A stretch of 8,193 nucleotides of DNA, from positions 1-8,193 of the forward strand of contig CANRMG010000078.1 of the NCBI GenBank assembly GCA_947631675.1, given 5' to 3'. The first letter of the stretch is position 1. The number at the start of each line of letters is the position of its first letter. Under the pieces are notes generated by a model. It made no database searches and had not been told where the DNA came from. It saw nothing but the letters and a program-made list of their open reading frames with translations. Made by a program: the position numbers and the translations under genes. This DNA comes from an uncultured Oscillospiraceae bacterium (lineage in GTDB: Bacteria > Bacillota_A > Clostridia > Oscillospirales > Oscillospiraceae). Below are positions 1 to 5,721 of this stretch, in pieces.

Positions 1-459
1 GGGTATCGGTCTGATGACCAAGGGTTCAGCCTGGATGCATCGGAACTGAAAGAGTATGTACAATTCCGCTATCCCTTCCTTTTGATCGACCGGGTGACGG
101 AGGTCATCCCCGGCAGGCGCGCGAAAGGGTATAAGTTTTTTTCAAATAACGATTGGTTCTTCACCGGCCACTATCCCGACGAGCCGATGGTCCCGGGCGC
201 ACTGCAATTCGAGGCGATAGGGCAGATGCTGGGCGTGGCGCTGAATACGCTGCCGGGCATGGCCGGGACGATCGCCAAGCTGCTGACCTTCGACGTCAAA
301 TGCAGAAAGGCTGTCCGACCGGGGGATAAATTTGATATTGAGGCGAAGATACTCTTCTGGAGAGACGGCATCTGCAAGGGTAAAGGCGTCGGATATGTAG
401 ACGGCGAGGTGGTCTGCGAGGCCAATATCCTCCTTGGCATTACGGAACTAATGGAATAG
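1..459 (+). CDS. FabZ-like (3R)-hydroxyacyl-ACP dehydratase, 5' truncated by window edge
   Basis: The frame is open from base 1, and 152 codons are visible before TAG at 457-459. The TTG at 82 is not the start, because family-like sequence (a RYPFLLIDR motif following an acidic helix) continues upstream of it. The product belongs to the hotdog-fold FabZ/FabA family, which dehydrates 3-hydroxyacyl-ACP to trans-2-enoyl-ACP in the cytoplasm. The catalytic segment GHYPDEPMVPGALQFEA is intact, with His57 and Glu71 (numbered from the first visible codon). Their 14-residue spacing equals that of the FabZ His/Glu pair. Visible length is about that of a complete FabZ (140-150 residues), so little is likely to be missing unless this is a domain of a larger protein. 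No other fatty-acid gene lies downstream, so it could be the FabZ of primary lipid synthesis or a specialised paralogue from a polysaccharide or secondary pathway. The family is secure; the pathway is not. Confidence 0.85.
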   Translation, partial: GYRSDDQGFSLDASELKEYVQFRYPFLLIDRVTEVIPGRRAKGYKFFSNNDWFFTGHYPDEPMVPGALQFEAIGQMLGVALNTLPGMAGTIAKLLTFDVKCRKAVRPGDKFDIEAKILFWRDGICKGKGVGYVDGEVVCEANILLGITELME

Positions 460-495
460 CTTATCAAAACTTCTGCTTTATCTAAGGGGAAACGT

Positions 496-1455
496 GTGAA
501 AACAGGTTATATGCTTGGAAACCGAAAAGTGGCCATCATCGGGGCGGGCTATGTAGGCGCTACGGTGGCCTACGCGCTGTCCCTCCGGGATATCGCCCGG
601 GAGATCGTGCTGATCGACCGCAGCAAAAGCAAAGCGGAGGGGGAGGCATGGGACATCCGTCACGGCATCCCCATGCTGGGGACCGCCGACCTGTACGCTG
701 GGGACTATCCTGACTGCGCGGACTGTGACCTCATCGTCATCGCGGCCGGCCGCAACCGGGCGCCCGGCGAGTCGCGAACGGACCTGGCGGAGGAAAACGT
801 ACGCATCCTGCGGGAGGTCACAGGGCATATTCAGAAATACTATACCCGCGGGGCCATCCTGGTGATCACGAACCCGGTGGACATCCTGACGTATAAGGTG
901 AGCCAGTGGATGGGGCTGCCCAACGGGCGGGTGTTCGGCACGGGCTGCATTTTGGACAGCTCCCGATTCGTCCGCTGCATCGCCGACTATGTGGGCCTGA
1001 GCACCGGCGTGATCCAGGGGTACCTGGTGGGGGAGCACGGCGAGGGCCAGGTGCCGGTGTGGAGCCGGGTGACGGTGGGCGGCATCCCCATCGAGGACTA
1101 CTGCAAAGAGGCGGCTATCCCATGGGATGAGGGGGTCCGCGCCGAGCTTGCGGGAAAGACGAGAGGCATGGGCACTGAGATCATCCGCATCAAGGGCAGG
1201 ACACACTATGGCATCGCAACCTGTGTCTGCCAGCTTACCGACGCCATCCTCAACCAGCGCCCCACGATCACGTGTGTCAGTTCTCCGCTGATGGGAGAGC
1301 ACGGGGTGCGCGGCGTGGCGCTGTCGGTGCCGTCAGTCGTGGGCCCCGGCGGCGTGCAGCAGCGCATACGGGAGCGCTGGGCACCGGAGGAATACAGGGG
1401 CTTTTTTGACGCCGTAGAAAAGGTACGAACCATACTGGGTACGCTTGAAGGGTGA
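496..1455 (+). CDS. ldh: L-lactate dehydrogenase family protein (LDH/MDH superfamily)
   Basis: A 319-residue NAD-dependent 2-hydroxyacid dehydrogenase, expected to reduce pyruvate to L-lactate in the cytoplasm. Seen: the Rossmann glycine motif GAGYVG (16-21) and Asp41, which binds the adenosine ribose; the mobile loop with Arg94 (equivalent to R109); NPVDILTY (126-133); Asp154 and Arg157 (D168/R171); catalytic His181 in GEHGEGQVPVWS (H195); and Thr236 (T246). Oddly, the substrate-discriminating position (102 in Bacillus LDH, Gln in canonical LDHs) is Arg88, the residue typical of malate dehydrogenases. Thr236 is LDH-like (MDHs have Ala/Ser). Overall sequence agrees best with a clostridial LDH clade, so lactate dehydrogenase is preferred, with possible activity on other 2-oxoacids. 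The GTG start at 496 is chosen because AAGGGGA (484-490) lies 5 nt upstream; an in-frame ATG at 511 is the alternative. It lies 36 nt after the dehydratase gene with no terminator between, so co-transcription is possible. Confidence 0.88.
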   Translation: MKTGYMLGNRKVAIIGAGYVGATVAYALSLRDIAREIVLIDRSKSKAEGEAWDIRHGIPMLGTADLYAGDYPDCADCDLIVIAAGRNRAPGESRTDLAEENVRILREVTGHIQKYYTRGAILVITNPVDILTYKVSQWMGLPNGRVFGTGCILDSSRFVRCIADYVGLSTGVIQGYLVGEHGEGQVPVWSRVTVGGIPIEDYCKEAAIPWDEGVRAELAGKTRGMGTEIIRIKGRTHYGIATCVCQLTDAILNQRPTITCVSSPLMGEHGVRGVALSVPSVVGPGGVQQRIRERWAPEEYRGFFDAVEKVRTILGTLEG

Positions 1456-1461
1456 ACCTCT

Positions 1462-1539
1462 ATGAGCACTGGTCCGTATGACAGCCAGTACGTTACCCCC
1501 GTGACCGATCCGGTCACGGGGGTAATTTGCGATATATGA
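1462..1539 (+). CDS. Possible 25-residue small ORF overlapping the hairpin after the LDH gene
   Basis: An ATG at 1462 opens a 25-codon frame ending in TGA at 1537-1539. The upstream AAGGG (1448-1452) gives a usable Shine-Dalgarno site 9 nt from the ATG, and it lies inside the last codons of the LDH gene. The peptide has no transmembrane segment or known motif. Its middle (residues 11-21) is encoded by the perfect inverted repeat at 1493-1525, giving VTPVTDPVTGV. I do not recognise it. The repeat may simply be a terminator that happens to read open, and that is the likelier explanation. Confidence 0.2.
   Translation: MSTGPYDSQYVTPVTDPVTGVICDI
1493..1525 (+). terminator. 15-bp perfect hairpin, probable terminator of the LDH unit
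   Basis: TTACCCCCGTGACCG (1493-1507) and its exact reverse complement (1511-1525) are separated by only ATC. The GC-rich stem would be very stable and sits 37 nt after the LDH stop codon. The following T-run is weak (AATTTGC), so termination may be inefficient or rely on the second hairpin at 1551-1578. On the minus strand no T-run follows. Confidence 0.6.
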
Positions 1540-1550
1540 TCATAAAAGCA

Positions 1551-1578
1551 AAAGCCCGGGCCGAGCGGCCCGGGCTTT
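1551..1578 (-). terminator. Intrinsic terminator of the MATE-esterase unit
   Basis: AAAGCCCGGGCC (1551-1562) pairs perfectly with GGCCCGGGCTTT (1567-1578) around the 4-nt loop GAGC. Read on the minus strand, the 12-bp stem is followed by TGCTTTTATG and ends in TTT, a reasonable U-rich tail. The stem begins at the first base of the esterase stop codon (TGA at 1580-1578). On the plus strand it could also stop read-through from the LDH gene, so it may act in both directions. Confidence 0.75.
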
Positions 1579-2354
1579 CATTTGTCCAGCCAGAGAAAAT
1601 CCATGAACTGCGGCACGAGCTTTTCCCAGCTGGCCTCGCTGTGGCCGCCGCCCTGCTGGCAGACGACGCGGGTACGCGCGCCCTTCTCCTCCAGCATTTT
1701 GGCGACGTCAAGATTGTTCCTCGCGGTGGGGGTCTCATAGTCCCCCACATGGCTCCGGCGGCTGTTGGCCTCCTTCGTCCCCCAGGAGAGGTAGACGCGA
1801 GTGTCCTGGTCGATATCCGCGCCCCGGATATCTGCCCGCAGGCTGGACATACAGGGGGATATGGAGCTGGAGAGGCAGGCGGCCTTGGAGTAGACGTCGT
1901 TATACTTTATGGCGGCGTACAGGCTCATCAGCCCGCCCATGGACGAGCCGCCGATGGCCGTGGCCTCCCGGAAGGAATAGGTGCGGTATTCCCGGTCGAT
2001 CATGGGCTTCAACTCCCGGGCCATAAACTCCATGGTCGCCCCGCCGGTGCCCACCAGGTCGCCCCAGAAACCGCCCTGAAAATGGTAGGGGCAGTATTCG
2101 TAGAGCCGCTCATTGCCCTCGTGGCCGCACTCGATGCCCACGATGATGATGGGCTTTTCCCAGCTTTGGAGGAACTCGGCCAGGCCCCAGCTCTTGCCGT
2201 AGGTGGCGTCGGCGTCGGAAAAGAGGTTGTGACCGTCGAAGAAGTACATGACCGGGTAGCGCTCGGCGCTGCCCTCATAGCCGTCCGGCAGCCAGATATG
2301 CAGCGGGCGGTTCTTGCCCGCGGGACCAAAGAGCATATCGCGCTTGATGAGCAT
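1578..2354 (-). CDS. Alpha/beta-hydrolase, putative esterase family (esterase D/enterochelin-esterase-like)
   Basis: A 258-residue hydrolase with no signal peptide, so probably cytoplasmic. The N-terminal half has the family's PVMYFFDGHNLF strand-loop (34-45). The nucleophile elbow is GGSSMGG (135-141), with Ser138 as nucleophile; His238 in GGGHSEASW is the likely catalytic base. The acid residue is not certain: the usual position after VYLSWG has Thr-Lys-Glu, so Glu195 or Asp205 may serve. The family hydrolyses carboxyl esters or thioesters of varied acids; the substrate cannot be read from sequence. The start at 2354 is set by AGGAGG (2362-2367), 7 nt upstream. The same frame stays open upstream to 3212, but that part is the antisense shadow of the MATE gene. 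It follows the MATE gene by 68 nt and has its own promoter in that gap, so it may be expressed both with and without the pump. Confidence 0.85.
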   Translation of the reverse strand: MLIKRDMLFGPAGKNRPLHIWLPDGYEGSAERYPVMYFFDGHNLFSDADATYGKSWGLAEFLQSWEKPIIIVGIECGHEGNERLYEYCPYHFQGGFWGDLVGTGGATMEFMARELKPMIDREYRTYSFREATAIGGSSMGGLMSLYAAIKYNDVYSKAACLSSSISPCMSSLRADIRGADIDQDTRVYLSWGTKEANSRRSHVGDYETPTARNNLDVAKMLEEKGARTRVVCQQGGGHSEASWEKLVPQFMDFLWLDK

Positions 2355-2386
2355 CGAAAGGCCTCCTGAAATTGATCGTCTGCCCC

Positions 2387-2415
2387 ATTGTACCACGATT
2401 TTGGTATGGCGTCCA
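2387..2415 (-). promoter_or_regulatory. Promoter of the esterase gene (between MATE and esterase)
   Basis: On the minus strand, a -35-like TGGACG (2415-2410) is separated by 17 nt from TACAAT (2392-2387). The -10 is preceded by TGG, giving an extended -10 (TGnTACAAT). Predicted start is near 2380, about 13 nt upstream of the AGGAGG ribosome binding site. The -35 is imperfect but the extended -10 is good. This makes the esterase separable from the upstream pump. Confidence 0.55.
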
Positions 2416-2422
2416 TGGCGGC

Positions 2423-3862
2423 TTACGCTTTGGAGAGGACCCGAGTCCCTGCCTGCACGCCCAGGCGCATCTCGCGTCCCAGTTCCCTGTAAGTGCGAAC
2501 GATGAGCACGGCGGCGATGAGGAAGGTGAGCGCGTCGGACACGGGCATGGAATAAAGCACCCCGTCCAGGCCGAAGAACCGGGGCAGGAGCAGGGCAAAC
2601 CCTACGCCGAACGCGATCTCCCGCACCATGGAGAGCATGGTGGAGGCCAGGGCCCTGCCCATAGCCTGCAGGAAGATGAAGCAGGCCTTGTTCACGCAGG
2701 CGAACACCACCATGCAGAGATAGACCCGGAAGGAGCGTAGGGCGAAGGCGGTATAGTACGCGCTCTCGTTGGCTGCGCCGAAGATGGCGATCAATTGCCC
2801 GGGAAAGCACTCCACGATGATGAGAGCCACAGCCCCCACAGCGGCCTCGGCCGCCAGCAGACGGGTGAAGAGGCGCCGCACACGGCCTTTGAGGCCCGCG
2901 CCCATGTTGTAGCCCGCGATGGGGATGCACCCCGCCGCCATGCCCACTACGATGGAGATGACGATCTGGAAGAACTTCATGACGATGCCCACCACCGCCA
3001 TGGGGATCTGGGCGTACTGGGCCTGGCCGAACACGCTGTCCAGGGCGCCGTACTTGCGCAGCATATTGTTGACGGCGGCCATGGAGGCCACCAGGGAGAT
3101 CTGGGACAGAAAGCTGGTGATCCCCAGGATCAGGGTGCGCCCGGCGACAGGCAGGTCCAGGCGGTAATCGTCCTTCGCCGGGCGGACCAGCCGCATGCGG
3201 AGCAGATACCACACCGCCAGCACCGCCGTCACCACCTGGCCCAGCACCGTGGCTGCCGCCGCGCCCATCATGCCCCAGCGAAAGGCGAAGATGAACACCG
3301 GGTCAAAGATTATGTTAACCACTGCCCCTGCCAGGGTGGAGACCATGGCGAACCGGGGCGAGCCGTCCGCCCGGATGATGGGGTTCATGGCCTGACCGAA
3401 CATGTAAAAAGGCACGCCCAGGGTTATCCAGAAAAAGTACTCCTGAGAGTACCGGAAGGTCTCGTCGTTCACTGTGCCGCCGAACATGGCGATGAGCCGG
3501 TCGGCGAAGATAAGATACACCGCGCACAGCGCGATGCCGCTGGCTGCCGCCATGACCACCGCGCTGCCCACGCTCTTTCGGGCGTCAGCCGTCTCGTTTT
3601 TGCCCAGGCTCAGGCTCACGAAGGCGCAGCAGCCGTCCCCGATCATCACGGCGATGGCCAGGGCGATGACCGTGAGGGGGAACACCACCGTGTTGGCGGC
3701 GTTGCCGTAGGAGCCCAGATACGCGGCGTTGGCGATGAATATCTGGTCCACGATGTTATAGAGCGCGCCTACCAAAAGCGAGATGATGCAGGGCACGGCG
3801 TACTTTCCCATGAGCTTTCCGATGGGCGCATCGCCCAGGAAATGGTTCGTTTCTTTTTCCAT
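2423..3862 (-). CDS. MATE family multidrug efflux transporter, MepA-like
   Basis: A 479-residue inner-membrane antiporter of the MATE (NorM/MepA/DinF) superfamily, which exports cationic drugs or other toxic compounds using a Na+ or H+ gradient. About 12 hydrophobic segments run through the protein in two lobes of six. The first has the family's LVGALYNIVDQIFIA motif in helix 1, with Asp39 at the conserved ion-coupling position. It is followed by a glycine-rich GDGCCAFVSLSLGKN (75-89). The second lobe carries an equivalent IPIAGYNMGAG motif. Length is slightly above the usual 440-460 because of a polar tail after the last helix. The ATG at 3862 is preceded by AAGGAAGG (3867-3874). It is the first gene of a minus-strand unit, with the esterase 68 nt downstream. 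Its leader contains a terminator-forming hairpin, suggesting conditional expression. The transported compound is unknown. Confidence 0.93.
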   Translation of the reverse strand: MEKETNHFLGDAPIGKLMGKYAVPCIISLLVGALYNIVDQIFIANAAYLGSYGNAANTVVFPLTVIALAIAVMIGDGCCAFVSLSLGKNETADARKSVGSAVVMAAASGIALCAVYLIFADRLIAMFGGTVNDETFRYSQEYFFWITLGVPFYMFGQAMNPIIRADGSPRFAMVSTLAGAVVNIIFDPVFIFAFRWGMMGAAAATVLGQVVTAVLAVWYLLRMRLVRPAKDDYRLDLPVAGRTLILGITSFLSQISLVASMAAVNNMLRKYGALDSVFGQAQYAQIPMAVVGIVMKFFQIVISIVVGMAAGCIPIAGYNMGAGLKGRVRRLFTRLLAAEAAVGAVALIIVECFPGQLIAIFGAANESAYYTAFALRSFRVYLCMVVFACVNKACFIFLQAMGRALASTMLSMVREIAFGVGFALLLPRFFGLDGVLYSMPVSDALTFLIAAVLIVRTYRELGREMRLGVQAGTRVLSKA

Positions 3863-3884
3863 TTTGCCTTCCTTTCACACATAG

Positions 3885-3938
3885 AAAAACAACGTGCAGA
3901 CCCCCAACCGGATTTACGCATGGGGTGCTACACGTTGT
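3885..3938 (-). promoter_or_regulatory. Leader attenuator, candidate guanidine-IV (mepA-motif) riboswitch
   Basis: Seen on the minus strand: ACAACGTG (3938-3931) pairs perfectly with CACGTTGT (3896-3889). The stem continues through U-G, A-U and G-C pairs, one bulged C (3927), and ACCCC with GGGGU (3926-3922 with 3904-3900), about 16 bp in all. It is followed at once by a five-T run (3889-3885) and then by the MATE ribosome binding site. This is an intrinsic terminator inside a leader. An exclusive alternative also exists: ACGTGT (3935-3930) with ATGCGT (3921-3916) gives a 6-bp hairpin (two G-U pairs) whose CCCC loop could still pair with the G-run at 3905-3901. Known: guanidine-IV riboswitches lie upstream of clostridial MATE genes and control termination. 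Inferred: this may be one; another ligand or a protein-controlled attenuator cannot be excluded. Confidence 0.5.
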
Positions 3939-3944
3939 GGTTTT

Positions 3945-3974
3945 ATTATATCCGCCGGCCGGGCCCGGCGTCAA
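3945..3974 (-). promoter_or_regulatory. Sigma-A promoter of the MATE gene
   Basis: On the minus strand, TTGACG (3974-3969) and a consensus TATAAT (3950-3945) are 18 nt apart. Transcription would begin near 3938, exactly at the first base of the leader hairpin, leaving a 75-nt leader before the ATG at 3862. The match to consensus is strong, so control is more likely at the leader than at initiation. Confidence 0.75.
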
Positions 3975-4030
3975 AGGCCATCTTGCACAAAAATGGGCGC
4001 GGGCAAAGGGCGGGGGCGGCTTCTTTTTCA

Positions 4031-4060
4031 TTGAAAAACCCCTTTCCCCTGGGATATAAT
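4031..4060 (+). promoter_or_regulatory. Sigma-A promoter of the lipoprotein gene
   Basis: TTGAAA (4031-4036) and TATAAT (4055-4060) are separated by 18 nt on the plus strand. The predicted start near 4067 gives a very short leader of about 20 nt before the GTG at 4087. It is divergent from the MATE promoter at 3945-3974, with 56 bp between the two -35 boxes. That is close enough for a shared regulator, although I see no clear operator. Confidence 0.7.
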
Positions 4061-4073
4061 GAAAATAAGCAAT

Positions 4074-4080
4074 GGAGGGG
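4074..4080 (+). promoter_or_regulatory. Ribosome binding site that decides the lipoprotein start
   Basis: GGAGGGG at 4074-4080 overlaps the codons after the most upstream ATG (4072) and ends directly at the next ATG (4081), so it cannot serve either at normal spacing. It is 6 nt from the in-frame GTG at 4087, which is optimal. Starting there gives a classic KKR-led lipoprotein signal. Confidence 0.65.
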
Positions 4081-4086
4081 ATGAGC

Positions 4087-4563
4087 GTGAAAAAACGTAT
4101 TTTGCTGCCGGCTTTGCTGGCGCTGCTGGTGGCGCTGGCCGCCTGCGGGACGGCTGAGCCGGAGGCCGGCATAGAGCAGGAGCAGATCATCCAGGAGGAG
4201 ACGGAAAATATGAAGATGAAGATCGGCGATACGCCAGTTTCTGTGGCGTGGGAGGACAATAGCTCGGTGGACGCCCTGAAGGCGCTGTGCGCTGATGGGC
4301 CGCTCACCGTCGAACTGCACATGTACGGCGGCTTTGAGCAGGTGGGCGTTATCGGCGAGAGCCTGCCGCGGGACGATGCGCAGACTACCACCCGGGCGGG
4401 GGACATCGTGCTCTACGCCGGCGACCAGATCGTGGTGTTCTACGGCTCCAATTCCTGGGCCTATACCCGCCTGGGTCATATCACCGACCAGACCGCCGAC
4501 GGGATGCGAAAGCTTCTGGGCAATGGCGACGTGACCATCACGCTCACGGCGGGAGAGGCTTGA
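4087..4563 (+). CDS. Secreted lipoprotein with cyclophilin-like domain
   Basis: From the GTG at 4087 the product has 158 residues. Residues 1-20 form a lipoprotein signal: basic KKR, then a Leu/Ala core, ending in the lipobox LAAC with Cys20, so the mature protein should be lipid-anchored to the outer face of the membrane. An acidic Glu/Gln-rich linker follows (about 21-42). The rest is a cyclophilin-like fold domain: MKIGDTPVSVAWEDN, ESLPRDDAQTTTRAGDIVLY, and QIVVFYGSNSWAYTRLGHI match the conserved beta-barrel strands and the Tyr-Thr-Arg-Leu-Gly segment of this family. These domains lack established prolyl isomerase activity and their role is unknown. Two in-frame ATGs (4072, 4081) are alternative starts, but their spacing to the Shine-Dalgarno is wrong. 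It has its own promoter, is divergent from the MATE pump, and converges on the kinase gene 50 nt away. Fold and export are well supported; function is not. Confidence 0.82.
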   Translation: MKKRILLPALLALLVALAACGTAEPEAGIEQEQIIQEETENMKMKIGDTPVSVAWEDNSSVDALKALCADGPLTVELHMYGGFEQVGVIGESLPRDDAQTTTRAGDIVLYAGDQIVVFYGSNSWAYTRLGHITDQTADGMRKLLGNGDVTITLTAGEA

Positions 4564-4613
4564 CCCTGACGCCAAGGAAAAAAACCTGGCCTTCTGGAGA
4601 GAGGACTGGTGAG

Positions 4614-5507
4614 TCACGTATAGCGGTACAGGATGTCCTGGACCGCACCCAGATAGGAGGCGCCGAACAGGTTCAGATGGTTCAGAAGGTGGTATAGGTT
4701 ATATAGGTCCCGCCGGTCGCGGTAGCCGCCGTCTATGGGGTTGACCTCGGCGTACGCGCCGTAAAACGCGGCGGGGAAGCCGCCGAAGAGTTCCGTCATG
4801 GCAAGCTCCGCCTCGAAGTGGCCCACATAGGCCGCCGGGTCCAATATCCACGCCTTCCCGTCCGGGCCGCATATGGCGTTGCCGCTCCACAGGTCCCCGT
4901 GGAGGAGGGAGGGGAACGCTGGTTCTGGGAGGTACTCGTCCAGCCGGTCCAGGAGCCGGTCGAAGCGCCTGCGGGTCCCAGCGTCCAGGTAATGGCCTGC
5001 CAGCCCGATCTGGGGCAGCAGGCGGCAGTCCCGGAAGAAGGATACCCAGCTGTCCCGGGGATCGTTTTTCTGGACGGTGGCGCCGATGTAGTTGTCCGCC
5101 GGAAAGCCGAAGCGCCCGCCGGGGGTGAGGTCCGCCGTGCCGGACCGGTGCATGGCGGCAAGCTCCCGGCCGAACACCTCCCAGTAGCCGTGTATCCTGG
5201 GCCCGGCGCTCAGGTGCTCCAGCAGGAGAAATGCCTCCCCGCCGGGGCCCTCCGTCCCTATGGCCAGGGGCGTGGGCGTGCCGATGGCTCCGGTCCGGGC
5301 CAGGGCGCCCAGCCCCTCCGCCTCCGCCCGGAAAAAGGGAAGGCCCATGGACGGGTTGGATTTCATAAAGAGATATGTGCCATCGGACAGCAGGAGCCGG
5401 TATGCGCGGTTGATGTCGCCGCCGTATACCGGCTCCTTCGCGATGACGCGCACATCCTCCCCGTACAGGGAGGCGACGGCCGCGGCCAGGCTGTTCTCAC
5501 ACACCAT
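4614..5507 (-). CDS. Fructosamine/ketosamine-3-kinase family protein
   Basis: A 297-residue soluble kinase of the fructosamine-kinase family, which has a protein-kinase/APH-like fold. Family members phosphorylate the 3-hydroxyl of ketosamines on glycated amines or proteins, which then decompose, so they act in protein deglycation. Seen: nucleotide loop GGDINRAYRL (29-38), Lys49 in FMKSN, Glu62, catalytic loop LLHGDLWSGN (201-210, Asp205), metal-binding LDPA (Asp223), and the diagnostic GHFEAELAMTELFGGF (229-244). Length matches the family (about 290). Asp31 sits in the nucleotide loop where plant and human enzymes have a redox-active Cys. ATG 5507 is chosen because a good promoter (5575-5547) lies just upstream and AAGGGG (about 5518-5523) precedes it by roughly 10 nt. 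The frame stays open to 5891, but that part lies upstream of the promoter. A free sugar-amine substrate or another small molecule remains possible, since bacterial members are little characterised. Confidence 0.9.
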   Translation of the reverse strand: MVCENSLAAAVASLYGEDVRVIAKEPVYGGDINRAYRLLLSDGTYLFMKSNPSMGLPFFRAEAEGLGALARTGAIGTPTPLAIGTEGPGGEAFLLLEHLSAGPRIHGYWEVFGRELAAMHRSGTADLTPGGRFGFPADNYIGATVQKNDPRDSWVSFFRDCRLLPQIGLAGHYLDAGTRRRFDRLLDRLDEYLPEPAFPSLLHGDLWSGNAICGPDGKAWILDPAAYVGHFEAELAMTELFGGFPAAFYGAYAEVNPIDGGYRDRRDLYNLYHLLNHLNLFGASYLGAVQDILYRYT

Positions 5508-5546
5508 ATCAGAACGCCCCTTTCTTTTTCGTGGAAGTACAGGACC

Positions 5547-5575
5547 AGTGTAGCCCATGGCGGCCCGGCCGTCAA
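5547..5575 (-). promoter_or_regulatory. Promoter of the fructosamine-kinase gene
   Basis: On the minus strand, TTGACG (5575-5570) and TACACT (5552-5547) are separated by 17 nt. Transcription should begin near 5540, about 33 nt upstream of the ATG at 5507, with an AAGGGG ribosome binding site between. This also argues against any start further upstream in the same open frame. Confidence 0.65.
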
Positions 5576-5639
5576 TCTGTTTTGCGCCGGGCGGAAAAGT
5601 GTCATATCGTAACAAATAGTAATAAGTCACAAAATCACC

Positions 5640-5669
5640 TTGTAAAGAGCCGGGGCAATATGGTATAAT
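5640..5669 (+). promoter_or_regulatory. Extended -10 promoter of the TauE-type permease gene
   Basis: TTGTAA (5640-5645) and TATAAT (5664-5669) are separated by 18 nt; TGG immediately before the -10 makes it an extended -10 element. The predicted start is near 5676. The in-frame ATG at 5668 lies inside the -10 box, so it cannot be the translation start from this promoter. Confidence 0.72.
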
Positions 5670-5721
5670 GACAAAAACGAGGCGATACCGAACGCCCCCT
5701 GATGAGAAGAAAGGACATGAT

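Noticed and set aside
430..482. Promoter for the LDH gene in the end of the dehydratase gene
   Set aside because: TTGGCA with TAGCTT at 17 nt can be drawn, but the -10 matches consensus at only three positions, so it is not reported as a feature.
478..1302. 274-codon minus-strand open frame opposite the LDH gene
   Set aside because: Complement of a well-supported LDH coding sequence; no ribosome binding site or recognisable motif.
2369..3212. Minus-strand open frame continuous with the esterase, which would make a 544-residue protein
   Set aside because: The upstream portion has the Arg/Pro/Gly/His-rich composition of a shadow frame, overlaps the MATE gene antiparallel in frame, and the esterase has its own promoter, ribosome binding site and family-length start at 2354.
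3879..3921. Leader peptide ORF (ATG at 3921 on the minus strand) as the sensor for MATE attenuation
   Set aside because: The frame has no Shine-Dalgarno, runs past the MATE start without a stop at a suitable place, and begins inside the hairpin loop; RNA-structure control is simpler.
2795..4084. 429-codon plus-strand open frame opposite the MATE gene
   Set aside because: Its translation is dominated by His, Asp, Gly and Gln repeats typical of the complement of a GC-rich membrane-protein gene; there is no family motif, and the opposite strand encodes a clear MATE protein.
4564..4613. Possible bidirectional terminator between the converging lipoprotein and kinase genes
   Set aside because: There is a run of seven A/T (4579-4585), but I could only build short, mismatched stems on either strand, so a terminator is not supported.
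4818..5612. 264-codon plus-strand open frame opposite the kinase gene
   Set aside because: Complement of a kinase whose catalytic motifs are intact; the shadow has no motif and would read through the kinase promoter.
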